From: DASZTU01 sp035547675
GTDB taxonomy: Bacteria > Pseudomonadota > Alphaproteobacteria > Rhizobiales > Devosiaceae
Reading direction: 5' to 3'
Assembly: GCA_035547675.1 (NCBI GenBank)
Contig: DASZUI010000143.1
Location: forward strand, 1 to 9,337
Length of the DNA stretch: 9,337 nt
In this document: positions 1 to 7,725 of the stretch, piece after piece
Layout: every line of letters begins with the position of its first letter
Position numbering within the stretch: the first letter of the stretch is position 1
Made by a program: the position numbers and the translations under genes
Notes under the pieces: model-generated
What the model saw: the letters and a program-made list of their open reading frames with translations, nothing else
Told to the model about the DNA's origin: nothing
The model's database searches: none

Positions 1-1032
1 GACCGGCACCTTGGGGAAGAATTCCGAGATCGGGGCGGCGTAGCTCGACATGGTGACGTGGTAATTGTGCATCTGCCCGGCATGGGGGATGACCAGCACG
101 TCATAGGCCTCGCAGAGATCGGCGATCTTCTTGGCGGCGGTGATGCCGCCGACCCGGTTGACGTCGAACTGGGCGATGTCGAAAGCCTTGCGGTCGAGCG
201 CCTGGCGGAAGCCCCAGAGGGTATATTCGTGCTCGCCCCCCGAGATGTTGACGAGGTTGAGAGCGCGCAGCTCGGCATAGCCGTCGAGATCGTCGGCGAC
301 CACCGGCTCCTCGACCCAGCGCATGTTAAAGGGCGCGAGCAGGCGAAGCATGCGCTTCGCATATTCGACGTTCCAGCCCATATAGGCGTCGGCCATGATG
401 TCGACATTGTCGCCCACCGCCTCGCGCGTGGTACGGACGAGGTCGATATTGTGGTTGATGCCCTCGAGGCCGTCCTTGGGGCCCCAGCCAAAGCGCAGTT
501 TTACGGCCTTGAAGCCCTGCTCGGCGTAAGATTTGGCCTCGGCGTAAAGCGTATCGAGCGGCTGCGAATAGAGCCGCGACGCATAGACCGGGATTTTCGA
601 TTTGGTGCGGCCGCCGAGGAGCTTGAATACCGGCTGCTTGAGGATCTTGCCCTTGGCGTCCCAGACGGCGAGGTCCACCGCGCTGATCGCCGTCATGCCG
701 ATGCCCTTGCGGCCGAAGGGCAGCGTGCGGCGATACATGGACTGCCAGATATATTCGCTGTCGAGCGGGTCGGTGCCGATGAGCAGCGGCTTGAGATAGG
801 TATCGATGGTGGTCTTGGTGGCGTGCGGCGAAAGCGCCGCATTGCCGATGCCGATGGTGCCATCGTCGCATTCGATCTCGACCACCAGCCAGCCGAGGAA
901 GCGGAAACCGGCGATCGAGCCCGTCACGTCGGCGACGAGATCGCTCGCCGTGGTGCAGAAATGCGGCGGCATCGGCGCTACGGGGCCGACCCATTCGTAA
1001 ATCGTGGTGCGCACATCGGTAATGCGGGGCAT
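1..1032 (-). CDS. Enolase-superfamily sugar-acid dehydratase, L-rhamnonate dehydratase-like (C-terminus beyond window)
   Basis: The 344 visible codons begin MPRITDVRTTIYEW and run off the left edge without a stop, so the C-terminus is missing (a full RhmD is about 400 residues). Enzymes of this family remove water from an aldonate to give a 2-keto-3-deoxy acid, in the cytoplasm with Mg2+. Visible residues: metal ligands D215 (MADAY), E241 (VEEP) and E267 (GGEH), then a D290/H317 pair (QFDV, IPHAG). From memory, E. coli RhmD has D226, E252, E280, D302 and H329, almost the same spacing, with the same 27-residue gap between Asp and His. The family's KxK motif reads K178-L-R180, so the second lysine is replaced, and a WGPKDG loop follows as in RhmD (WGPHDG). 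The start is supported by GGAG six bases upstream. It is the second gene of an operon, 11 bases after the DapA-fold gene. L-rhamnonate, L-lyxonate or a related acid are all possible substrates. The family is secure, the substrate is inferred. Confidence 0.8.
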   Translation of the reverse strand, partial: MPRITDVRTTIYEWVGPVAPMPPHFCTTASDLVADVTGSIAGFRFLGWLVVEIECDDGTIGIGNAALSPHATKTTIDTYLKPLLIGTDPLDSEYIWQSMYRRTLPFGRKGIGMTAISAVDLAVWDAKGKILKQPVFKLLGGRTKSKIPVYASRLYSQPLDTLYAEAKSYAEQGFKAVKLRFGWGPKDGLEGINHNIDLVRTTREAVGDNVDIMADAYMGWNVEYAKRMLRLLAPFNMRWVEEPVVADDLDGYAELRALNLVNISGGEHEYTLWGFRQALDRKAFDIAQFDVNRVGGITAAKKIADLCEAYDVLVIPHAGQMHNYHVTMSSYAAPISEFFPKVPV

Positions 1033-1043
1033 GGGAACTCCGG

Positions 1044-1931
1044 TCAGACGGGTAGCGGGCCGAGCTCGGCGGCGAAGCGCCTCGCCCAGGCAAGGCCCTG
1101 GGGCGTGATGGAATCGGCGGGGGCGCGGTCCGTGCTCGGGGCGATGCCGAGCCGCAGGGCGGCGATCAGCTTGCCGTAGAGCACCAGTTGCGCCAGCCCC
1201 TGCATGGCAAAGCAGAGGGCCGGCAGGACCAGGCGATAGAGGGCTTCGGCGGCGCCTTCGTCGCCGGCGCGCATGGCGGCTTCGATCCTGACCTGGAAAT
1301 CGACGGTTTCGGTGCCCGGAATCATGCCGTCGACGCCGGCGCGATAATTGTCGGTCAGTTCCAATCCGCCGCGGCCGTTGAAGACGCTGAAGGTGCCGGC
1401 CAATTGCTCGATCACGCGGGCGACGCCGACGGCGGTGGTCTCGGCTTTGACGACGGTCACGTTGGGGTGGCGGCGATGGAGTTCGAGAAGGTCGGCGGGC
1501 GCGAGACCCAGCCCTAAAAATTCCGGCGCGTTCTGGATGCCCACCGGACAGTCCACGGCATCGGCGACGGCGCCGAAAAAGCCGGTGAGGTCGGCGGCGG
1601 AGGCCGGCGGGCGGGGCGGCTGCAGGATCAGCCAGGCGGCGCCGGCGCGTTCGGCGAAGCGGGCGCTTTCGATCATGTCGGGGACATTGCCGTCACCGAC
1701 GGTCACCGCGACCGGGCGGCGGCCGGCGACCTCTTGAAGCGTCCATTCGACCAGCGCGCGGCGCTCGGCAAGGCCCAGCTTGTGGGCTTCGGTCCCGAGG
1801 CCGAGCACGGCAATCCCCGCGGCATTGCTCGCGATAGCGGCCTCGATTTGCCGCGAGACGGCGTCGCGACGAAGCCGTCCGGCCTCGTCGAAAAAGGCAT
1901 AGAGCATCGGGTAAGTCCCACCGATTTCCAT
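1044..1931 (-). CDS. DapA/NanA-family Schiff-base enzyme: 2-keto-3-deoxy sugar-acid aldolase or dehydratase
   Basis: This 295-residue protein has the usual length and pattern of the dihydrodipicolinate synthase/N-acetylneuraminate lyase TIM-barrel family. K162 in VVKAE is the expected Schiff-base lysine. True DapA activity is unlikely. The GTTGES loop is replaced by GLGTEA (residues 44-49), the catalytic tyrosine of the YNxP motif is glutamine (Q133 in IQNAP), and no arginine is seen at the position that holds the DapA substrate carboxylate. From memory, bacterial L-2-keto-3-deoxyarabonate dehydratase also has Gln there (VQDAP), which makes a dehydratase as likely as an aldolase. It is first in the minus-strand operon, ahead of the aldonate dehydratase whose 2-keto-3-deoxy product would be its substrate. 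The ATG at 1931-1929 is preceded by a purine-rich AGGGAGAGCGGAAAA stretch. Fold and lysine are clear, while the reaction is inferred from context. Confidence 0.8.
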   Translation of the reverse strand: MEIGGTYPMLYAFFDEAGRLRRDAVSRQIEAAIASNAAGIAVLGLGTEAHKLGLAERRALVEWTLQEVAGRRPVAVTVGDGNVPDMIESARFAERAGAAWLILQPPRPPASAADLTGFFGAVADAVDCPVGIQNAPEFLGLGLAPADLLELHRRHPNVTVVKAETTAVGVARVIEQLAGTFSVFNGRGGLELTDNYRAGVDGMIPGTETVDFQVRIEAAMRAGDEGAAEALYRLVLPALCFAMQGLAQLVLYGKLIAALRLGIAPSTDRAPADSITPQGLAWARRFAAELGPLPV

Positions 1932-1989
1932 GCTTTTCCGCTCTCCCTCGCCTGCCGCCGTCTTGTCGCGCAGCGGTCCAGGCGGGTGC

Positions 1990-2019
1990 AGAATGGCCGC
2001 GCACTTTCAAACTTGTCAA
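1990..2019 (-). promoter_or_regulatory. Possible promoter of the minus-strand operon
   Basis: Read on the minus strand, a perfect TTGACA lies at 2019-2014. After 18 bases comes CATTCT (1995-1990), a weak -10 sharing only three of six bases with TATAAT. It sits about 60 bases before the DapA-family start and overlaps the left half-site of the palindromic operator, so a bound regulator would block it. The -35 match is good and the -10 is poor, so the call is tentative. Confidence 0.35.
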
Positions 2020-2041
2020 ACTAATTCTTGTCTGACAAGTT
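2010..2041. promoter_or_regulatory. Palindromic operator in the divergent control region
   Basis: CTTGTC-T-GACAAG (2027-2039) is a perfect 6+1+6 palindrome. A further CTTGTC at 2012-2017 repeats the left arm 15 bases upstream, and AACTTGTC (2010-2017) is also a perfect inverted match to GACAAGTT (2034-2041). The site lies midway between the two divergent operons in the only AT-rich patch of the 170-base gap. Odd-length palindromes with TTGT...ACAA ends resemble sites bound by GntR/FadR-type regulators of sugar-acid genes. That family assignment is inference, and no regulator gene is in the window. A shared operator would let one regulator control import and catabolism together. Confidence 0.6.
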
Positions 2042-2087
2042 ATTGGCCGATGAAGCAAAGAGCGGCCCCATAGCCGCCGGCATCTAC

Positions 2088-2096
2088 AGGGAGGGA
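2088..2096 (+). promoter_or_regulatory. Ribosome binding site that selects a TTG start
   Basis: AGGGAGGGA ends five bases before TTG at 2102, while the next in-frame ATG (2117) is about 20 bases away, too far for this site. The spacing therefore favours the TTG start for the aldo/keto reductase and adds five residues to the ATG version. Confidence 0.65.
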
Positions 2097-2101
2097 GCGC
2101 G

Positions 2102-3133
2102 TTGCCCATCGCTTCGATGGCCTCGAAAAAGGTCGGTTCCACCAATCTCAGCCTGCCGGCCTTCGGCTTCGGCAGCGCCCATATCGGCGAACTCTATGGC
2201 CGGGTCGACGAGGCTGACGTCGCGGCAACGCTGGAGGCCGCGTGGAACGCCGGCATCCGCTATTACGACACCGCCCCCTGGTATGGCCGCGGGCTGAGCG
2301 AGCACCGGCTCGGCCATTATCTGCGCAACCGGCCGCGCGATGAATTCAAGCTCACCACCAAGGTGGGGCGGACGCTGTTCCGGCCCAAGGACCCGAAAAC
2401 CTTCGACCGTTGGCCCTGGGTCGGCGGGCTCAATTTCGAGGTCGATTTCGACTACAGCTATGACGGCATCATGCGCTCCTATGCGCAGGCCTTACAGCGG
2501 CTCGCCATCGACACGGTCGATGCGCTGGTGATCCATGACCTCGACCGCGGCTTTCACGGCGACAAGAACCCCGGCTACGAGAAGCAGCTCGTCGAAAGCG
2601 GCATCAAGGCGCTGGAGGAGCTGAAGCGCTCGGGCGACATCCAGGCTTATGGCATGGGCATCAACAATGACGAGGCGCTGGAGACGACCGCGACCATGGT
2701 CGACCTCGACTTCTGCCTCGTGGCCATGCCCTATACGCTGCTCGACCAGAAGAGCCTCAATCGCGGCATGGCGGCGCTGCAGAAGCGCGGCGTGTCGGTG
2801 ATCATCGGGGCGCCCTTCGCCTCGGGCATTCTCGTCACCGGCTCGGCGGGCCCCGCGCATTACGCCTATGGCAAAGCGCCGCCCGAGGTGCAGGCGCGGA
2901 TGCGTGGCATCGAGGCGGTGTGCAAGGCCCACAATGTCGCGCTGCCGGCGGCGGCGCTGCAATTCGTGCTCGCCCACCCAATCGTGGTGTCGGTGATCCC
3001 CGGCGCCGCCAAGGCAAGCGAGCTGACGCAGAACGTCGCCTCGCTCAATGCGCCGATTCCCGCCGGCTTCTGGTCCGACCTCAAGGCGGAAAAGCTGATC
3101 GATCCGGACTCGCCGGTTCCGGCGGGGCGCTGA
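2102..3133 (+). CDS. Aldo/keto reductase, aldose (L-fucose/D-threo-aldose type) 1-dehydrogenase-like
   Basis: This is a 343-residue NAD(P)-dependent barrel enzyme of the aldo/keto reductase superfamily. The catalytic tetrad is visible: D56 (YYDTAPWYG), Y61, K87 (TTKVG) and H145 (VIHDLD). A late SVIPGA segment (297-302) fits the cofactor phosphate region. The N-terminal FGFGSAHIGELYG and the WYGRGLSEHRLG stretch resemble the L-fucose/L-galactose/D-threo-aldose 1-dehydrogenase branch, which oxidises the sugar C1 to a lactone. This matches its place as first gene of a sugar-import operon and opposite an aldonate dehydratase. The start is TTG, chosen because of the strong ribosome site just upstream. 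The stop codon is one base from the ATPase start, implying translational coupling. Pyridoxal 4-dehydrogenase belongs to the same branch and is an alternative, but the neighbours favour a sugar. Confidence 0.82.
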   Translation: MPIASMASKKVGSTNLSLPAFGFGSAHIGELYGRVDEADVAATLEAAWNAGIRYYDTAPWYGRGLSEHRLGHYLRNRPRDEFKLTTKVGRTLFRPKDPKTFDRWPWVGGLNFEVDFDYSYDGIMRSYAQALQRLAIDTVDALVIHDLDRGFHGDKNPGYEKQLVESGIKALEELKRSGDIQAYGMGINNDEALETTATMVDLDFCLVAMPYTLLDQKSLNRGMAALQKRGVSVIIGAPFASGILVTGSAGPAHYAYGKAPPEVQARMRGIEAVCKAHNVALPAAALQFVLAHPIVVSVIPGAAKASELTQNVASLNAPIPAGFWSDLKAEKLIDPDSPVPAGR

Positions 3134-3134
3134 C

Positions 3135-4685
3135 ATGACCGAGCCCGCCGCCCCGCCCTCGGATGGTTCGCCAGTCGTGCCACTGGTTTCGGCGCGCGGC
3201 ATCTCCAAGCAGTTCGCCGCCGTCGAGGTGCTGCGGGACGTCGATCTCGACCTCAGGCGCGGGGAAATCCATGCGCTGCTGGGAGAGAACGGGGCGGGCA
3301 AATCGACCTTCGCCAAGATTCTGGCGGGGGTTTACCGGCCGACGCGCGGCAGCATCGCCGTGAATGGCGAAACGGTCGACATCGCCACGCCCATCGCGGC
3401 GCAGAAGCTCGGCATCACACTGATCCACCAGGAGCCGATCTCCTTCCCCGACCTGTCGGTCGCCGAAAACCTGGTGCTGGGCCGCAGCGACGGCGCACCG
3501 CTGGCGCGGGTGCCCTGGGTCGAAATGACCCGCGAGGCGCGCGAGCTGATGGACCTGCTCGGGGTCCGGATCGACGTGACCAAGCCGATGCGCGGGCTTT
3601 CGATTGCCGACCAGCAGATGGTGGAGATCGCCCGGGCGCTCGCCTCGGACAGCCGGCTCATCATCATGGACGAGCCGACGGCGCCGCTGACCCCGAAGGA
3701 GGCCGAGACGCTGTTCGACATCGCGCGGCGGCTGCGCGACGAAGGGCGGACCATCATCTTCATCTCGCACCGGCTGGAGGAGGTGCGCGCGCTTTGCGAC
3801 CGGGTGACCGTGTTCCGCGACGGCAGCAAGATCGCGACCGAAGAAATCGGCAATCTGAGCGATGCCGACATCGTCCGCCTGATGATCGGCCGGCCGCTGC
3901 GCGAATATATGAAGAAGCACGGCACGACGATCGGCGAGGTGGCGCTCAAGGTCGAGCACCTGAGCAAGCCCGGCTTTTTCACCGACATTTCCTTCGAAGT
4001 GCGCAAGGGCGAAGTGGTCGGGCTCGGCGGCCTGGTGGGGGCGGGACGCACCGATGTGGCGCGCGCCATCTTCGGCGTGGCGCCGGCGGAAAGCGGCACC
4101 ATAACGGTCGGCGGCCGCGCCGTCGGCATTTCGAGCCCGTCACAGGCGATCGGGCTCGGGCTCGCCTTCGTGCCGGAGGACCGGGCGATCGCCGGCATTT
4201 TCCGCACGCTGCCGGTCGAGCAGAACATTTCAGCCGCCGTGCCGGAGAAAATCGCGCCGGGCGGGCTGATCCGGCGCGCCGTGGAAAAGGCCATGGCCTC
4301 GGAACAGGTGCGGCGGCTGCGCATCAGGCTGGCCTCGATCCGGCAGCCGATCGGGGAATTGTCGGGCGGCAACCAGCAGAAGGCCATCCTGGCGCGCTGG
4401 CTGCTCACCGAACCTGACGTGCTGATCCTCGACGAGCCGACGCGCGGCATCGATATCGGCGTCAAGGCCGAGTTCTACGATATGATCGGCGAGCTCGCCG
4501 CCGCCGGCCGCGCCGTGCTGCTGATTTCCTCGGAGCTGCCGGAATTGCTGGCGCTCTGCGACCGGGTGCTGGTGATGTCGGAAGGCCGGCTCACCGCCGA
4601 CATTCCGCGCGAGCAAGCGAGCCAGGAGGCCATCATGCACGCCGCCATACCGCGCACCAAGATCGAGGAAGAGGTCGCCGCATGA
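3135..4685 (+). CDS. Sugar ABC transporter ATPase, double-domain (RbsA/XylG/MglA type)
   Basis: This 516-residue protein has two fused nucleotide-binding domains, as is standard for the carbohydrate-uptake CUT2 class, and would energise the two permeases downstream at the inner membrane. Domain 1: Walker A GENGAGKST (50-58), Q-loop around IHQEP (97-101), signature LSIADQ (155-160, degenerate), Walker B LIIMDE (175-180), H-loop SH at 211-212. Domain 2: Walker A reads GLVGAGRTD (299-307) with Arg305 instead of Lys, signature LSGGNQ (409-414), Walker B VLILDE (429-434), and SS instead of SH at 465-466. A degenerate second site is typical of this family and does not mean loss of function. The ATG begins one base after the reductase stop, and the TGA overlaps the next ATG (ATGA). 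In a RhaSTPQ-like system this would be RhaT. The family is certain, the transported sugar inferred. Confidence 0.95.
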   Translation: MTEPAAPPSDGSPVVPLVSARGISKQFAAVEVLRDVDLDLRRGEIHALLGENGAGKSTFAKILAGVYRPTRGSIAVNGETVDIATPIAAQKLGITLIHQEPISFPDLSVAENLVLGRSDGAPLARVPWVEMTREARELMDLLGVRIDVTKPMRGLSIADQQMVEIARALASDSRLIIMDEPTAPLTPKEAETLFDIARRLRDEGRTIIFISHRLEEVRALCDRVTVFRDGSKIATEEIGNLSDADIVRLMIGRPLREYMKKHGTTIGEVALKVEHLSKPGFFTDISFEVRKGEVVGLGGLVGAGRTDVARAIFGVAPAESGTITVGGRAVGISSPSQAIGLGLAFVPEDRAIAGIFRTLPVEQNISAAVPEKIAPGGLIRRAVEKAMASEQVRRLRIRLASIRQPIGELSGGNQQKAILARWLLTEPDVLILDEPTRGIDIGVKAEFYDMIGELAAAGRAVLLISSELPELLALCDRVLVMSEGRLTADIPREQASQEAIMHAAIPRTKIEEEVAA

Positions 4686-5674
4686 ACGCGCTGCGCGCCG
4701 TTTTTGCCCGCCGCGAGGCCGGCATTTTCTCGATGATCGTGCTGTTCGCGATCATGGTCGGGATCATGCGGCCGCGTTTCCTCACCTTCGACGAATTGCG
4801 CATCATCCTGCTGCTGGTGCCGCTGATCCTGATCGGGGCGATGGGCGAGATGCTAGTGATCGTGGCCCGCCATGTCGACCTGTCGATCGGCTCGACACAG
4901 GCTTTCGCCGCCATCGTCATCGGCATGATGTTCAAGTTCATGCCCTTCGTGCCCTGGCCGGTGGGCTTTCTCGTCGCCATCGGGGTCGGGGCGGCGCTGG
5001 GGCTCGCCAATGGCGCGCTGATCACCATTTTCCGCCTGCCGGCGATCATCGTGACGCTGGGGACGATGAATCTCTATCGCGGGCTGACTTTCATCGTGTC
5101 GAACGCCAAGCAGATCGACCGGCAATATATTCCGACGGGGGTCAAGGCGATGTCGACCAGCTCGCCCGCCTTCAACATTCCCTGGATCGTCTTCATCGCG
5201 CTCGGCGTGGCGCTCCTCACCTATTGGTTCGCCAATCATACGCGGGTCGGGCGGCAGGTTTTCGCGCTGGGCTCGAACCCGGTGGCGGCGCCGCTCAGGG
5301 GCATAAGGGTGACGGCGGTGACCCTGATGGTCTTCACCATTTCGGGCGCGCTGGCCGGGCTTTCGGGACTGCTCTATGCCAGCCGCTGGGGCTTCGTGAA
5401 CCCATCCAATACCGGCGCCGGCTTCGAGTTCCAAGTGATCGCGGCCGTGGTGATCGGCGGCGTCTCGATCAATGGCGGGGTGGGCAGCGTGCTGGGCGTA
5501 GTGCTCGGCGTGCTGCTGATGGGCTGTGTTTCGGCAGCCCTGCCGCTGCTCAGCATTCCCGGTGCGGCGCAGAGCGCGATCTATGGCGCAGTCATCATCA
5601 TTGCGCTCCTCATCGACAGATCGGTGCGGCAGCGCGGCATCGCCGCCCTGGCCCGGCAGAGGGCGCGCGCATGA
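4682..5674 (+). CDS. Sugar ABC transporter permease 1 (RbsC/RhaP family)
   Basis: This 330-residue, strongly hydrophobic inner-membrane protein has about ten membrane segments. Family marks: VARHVDLSIGS (61-71), the loop that follows the second to third membrane segment in RbsC-like permeases; RLPAIIVTLGTMNLYRG (118-134); and a cytoplasmic GSNPVAAPLRGI stretch that would contact the ATPase. Its ATG overlaps the ATPase stop as ATGA, and its own stop overlaps the start of permease 2 in the same way, so all three are probably translationally coupled. Two different permeases with one ATPase point to a heterodimeric channel, as in RhaPQ or LsrCD, rather than the homodimer of ribose-type systems. 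The basic C-terminus (RQRGIAALARQRARA) is cytoplasmic in the expected topology. Confidence 0.93.
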   Translation: MNALRAVFARREAGIFSMIVLFAIMVGIMRPRFLTFDELRIILLLVPLILIGAMGEMLVIVARHVDLSIGSTQAFAAIVIGMMFKFMPFVPWPVGFLVAIGVGAALGLANGALITIFRLPAIIVTLGTMNLYRGLTFIVSNAKQIDRQYIPTGVKAMSTSSPAFNIPWIVFIALGVALLTYWFANHTRVGRQVFALGSNPVAAPLRGIRVTAVTLMVFTISGALAGLSGLLYASRWGFVNPSNTGAGFEFQVIAAVVIGGVSINGGVGSVLGVVLGVLLMGCVSAALPLLSIPGAAQSAIYGAVIIIALLIDRSVRQRGIAALARQRARA

Positions 5675-6672
5675 CCACGACCGAACATCCCGGCACCGCC
5701 ACGGCCCCGACCGACATCGTCCCGGCGCGGCCGCTCTGGCAGGTGGTGCTGATCCGGCCGGAGACGATGACCTTCGTGCTGCTGGTCATCGCCTTCATCG
5801 TCTCGAGCCTGCTGTCGCCCTATTTCCTCGACCTTCGATATATTCTCAGCAGTTTCACGCTGACCGCCGAATTCTCGCTGGTGGCGCTGGTCATGACGAT
5901 GGTGATCATCGCCGGCGAGATCGACCTGTCGCCCGCCGCCAATATGGCGCTTTCGGCATGCCTTTTCGCCTGGAGCTACCAGGCGGGCCTGCCCATGCCG
6001 CTCGCGATCCTGGTCGGCATCGGGGCCGGGCTGCTGATGGGCGCCTTCAACGCCGTCATGGTGATCCGTTTCCAGCTGCCCTCGATCATCGTCACCATCG
6101 GCACGCTGACGCTCTACCGGGGCATCGCGCAGATCATCGCCGGCGACGAATCCATCCGGCTGCCGCAATATTTCATCGGCGTCGACCAATGGCTGATCGC
6201 CGGCATTCCGGCGCCCGACCTGCTGTTCGTGCTGGTGTCGATCTGTCTCGGCGTCGTGCTCGGCATGACGATATGGGGCCGGCAGATCTACCAGATCGGC
6301 ACCAATGAGATTGCGGCCGAACACGCCGGCATCCGCGCCAAGCGCATCAAATTCGCCCTGTTCATCGCCATGGGCTTTGCCAGCGCCGTCGCGGGGCTCA
6401 TCACCGCGTCGCGGCTGGGCTCGGTGCGCTACGATCTCGGCAATGGCGGCGAATTGCAGATGGTGCTCATGGCCATGCTGGGGGGCACCTACATCTTCGG
6501 CGGGCGCGGCTCGATCCTCGGCACCTTTCTCGCCGCCTGGCTGCTGTCGGTGATCTCCACGGGCATGACGACGGCCAATCTGCTGCCGGCGACGCAGCTG
6601 TGCGTGCTGGGCGTGCTGCTGATCGTCGCCATCATCGCCACCAATTTCATCTATTCCCGCACCCAGAGGTGA
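5671..6672 (+). CDS. Sugar ABC transporter permease 2 (RbsC/RhaQ family)
   Basis: This 333-residue membrane protein is the partner of permease 1. It begins with an unusually long polar N-terminus of about 30 residues (MTTTEHPGTATAPTD...) before the first membrane helix. Then come IIAGEIDLSPAAN (79-91), where PAA replaces the more common IGS after DLS, QLPSIIVTIGTLTLYRG (135-151), and GTNEIAAEHAGI as the ATPase-contact loop. The reading frame is open far upstream into permease 1, but the ATG at 5671 overlaps the preceding stop (ATGA) and gives the usual family length, so I take it as the start. The two permeases are clearly related but well diverged, which suits an obligate heterodimer as in rhamnose- or autoinducer-2-type transporters. 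Confidence 0.93.
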   Translation: MTTTEHPGTATAPTDIVPARPLWQVVLIRPETMTFVLLVIAFIVSSLLSPYFLDLRYILSSFTLTAEFSLVALVMTMVIIAGEIDLSPAANMALSACLFAWSYQAGLPMPLAILVGIGAGLLMGAFNAVMVIRFQLPSIIVTIGTLTLYRGIAQIIAGDESIRLPQYFIGVDQWLIAGIPAPDLLFVLVSICLGVVLGMTIWGRQIYQIGTNEIAAEHAGIRAKRIKFALFIAMGFASAVAGLITASRLGSVRYDLGNGGELQMVLMAMLGGTYIFGGRGSILGTFLAAWLLSVISTGMTTANLLPATQLCVLGVLLIVAIIATNFIYSRTQR

Positions 6673-6701
6673 CGGGGGGAACGCCGGTCAACGGCAACAT
6701 C

Positions 6702-6707
6702 AGGAGG
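6702..6707 (+). promoter_or_regulatory. Strong ribosome binding site before the binding-protein GTG start
   Basis: AGGAGG lies five bases before the GTG at 6713. It is the strongest Shine-Dalgarno match in the window and fits the need to make a periplasmic binding protein in excess over its membrane partners. A TTG at 6716 is the only close alternative start. Confidence 0.7.
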
Positions 6708-6712
6708 AAGCA

Positions 6713-7711
6713 GTGTTGAAGACATCTCTGTTCGCCGGGCTCGCCCTCGGCGTCGTCATGGCCACGGGCGCCATGGCGGCCGACGCCATCAAGATCGTCT
6801 ATGTCGGCAAGAATACCGGCAATCCCTATTTCGACAGCATTACCGGCGGATTCCAGGACGCCTGCAAGCAGATCGGCTGCGACTTCCAGTTCGTCGCGCC
6901 GGCGACGGCGGACGCGACCTCGCAGATCCCGATCATCGAGGCGCAGATCCAGCGCGGCGTGAACGTCATCGCCGTGGCGCCCAACAGCCCCGACGCGCTC
7001 GACCAGGTGTTCGACGAGGCGCGCGCCAAGCACATCCTGGTGCTCACCGTGAACGGCGACATCGTGGGCAATGAGAGCCACCGCGACGCCAATATCCTGC
7101 CGGTCGACTTCACCAAGACCGGGCCGGACCAGGTCGAGCTGATGGGTTCGCTCATCGGCTACAAGGGCGACATCGCCATTCTTTCGGCCACCACCGAGGC
7201 CCCCGACCAGAACACCTGGATCGCGGCGATGAAGAAGACGCTGGCCGAGAACCCGAAATACAAGGACATGCACCTGGTCACCACCGTCTATGGCGACGAC
7301 CAGCCCGAGAAGTCGACCACGGAAATGGAGGCGCTGCTCTCCAACTATCCCAATCTGGTCGGCGTGATCTCCCCGACCACGGTGGGCGTCGCGGCGGCGG
7401 CGCAGGTGATCCAGCAGCGCGGCATTGCCGACAAGGTGCACCTGACCGGCCTCGGCCTGCCGAGCGAGATGCGCGACTTCATCAAGGACGGCACGGTCAA
7501 GGCCTTCCAGCTCTGGTCGCCCTACAATGAAGGCTGGCTCGCCGCCTATTTCGCCGACGGCCTCGCCAAGGGCACGATCAAGAACGAGGTGGGCCAGAAG
7601 TTCGATGTGCCCAAGCTCGGCACGATCACCATCCTCGACAAGAACGTCATGAATACGCAGGCGGAACTCACCACGTTCGACGCCAGCAATATCGACCAGT
7701 TCAACTTCTGA
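6713..7711 (+). CDS. Periplasmic sugar-binding protein, RhaS/LsrB-like (GTG start)
   Basis: This 332-residue type I periplasmic binding protein captures the sugar and delivers it to the permeases. Residues 1-22 form a signal peptide (basic MLK, hydrophobic core, AMA cleavage site before ADAIK). There is no lipobox cysteine, so the protein should be soluble. Recognisable stretches are KNTGNPYFDS (33-42), GDIAILSATTEAPDQNTWI (152-170), TVYGDDQPEKS (191-201), SPTTVGVAAAA (220-230) and GLGLPSEM (246-253). From memory these match the rhamnose-binding protein RhaS group and its LsrB relatives better than ribose- or xylose-binding proteins. Two cysteines, C51 and C56, are close enough to form a periplasmic disulfide. 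It lies 40 bases after permease 2, with its own strong ribosome site, and a hairpin follows its stop. L-rhamnose or a similar deoxy-sugar is the favoured ligand, by inference. Confidence 0.9.
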   Translation: MLKTSLFAGLALGVVMATGAMAADAIKIVYVGKNTGNPYFDSITGGFQDACKQIGCDFQFVAPATADATSQIPIIEAQIQRGVNVIAVAPNSPDALDQVFDEARAKHILVLTVNGDIVGNESHRDANILPVDFTKTGPDQVELMGSLIGYKGDIAILSATTEAPDQNTWIAAMKKTLAENPKYKDMHLVTTVYGDDQPEKSTTEMEALLSNYPNLVGVISPTTVGVAAAAQVIQQRGIADKVHLTGLGLPSEMRDFIKDGTVKAFQLWSPYNEGWLAAYFADGLAKGTIKNEVGQKFDVPKLGTITILDKNVMNTQAELTTFDASNIDQFNF

Positions 7712-7725
7712 TCCGCCATTCTGCT

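Noticed and set aside
58..1179. A 373-codon open frame on the plus strand opposite the dehydratase
   Set aside because: It is antisense to a protein with all catalytic residues of its family, spans the boundary between two real genes, and its composition (Arg, Ala, Gly, Asp, with no motif) is typical of a GC-rich shadow frame.
1932..2101. tRNA, small RNA or riboswitch in the divergent gap
   Set aside because: Apart from the operator palindrome there is no stable conserved-looking fold, and the gap is too short and simple for a known sugar or metabolite riboswitch.
4029..4055. Arg305 in place of Lys in the second Walker A motif of the ATPase, as a sign of inactivation
   Set aside because: GAGRT is the normal form in the second domain of RbsA/MglA/AraG-type proteins.
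3332..4465. A 377-codon open frame on the minus strand inside the ATPase gene
   Set aside because: It is Ser/Arg/Pro-rich and has no recognisable domain, and the plus strand carries every ABC ATPase motif in order.
5224..5670. A possible 149-residue N-terminal extension of permease 2
   Set aside because: The frame is open only because it lies inside permease 1. The ATG at 5671 gives the normal family length and an ATGA overlap.
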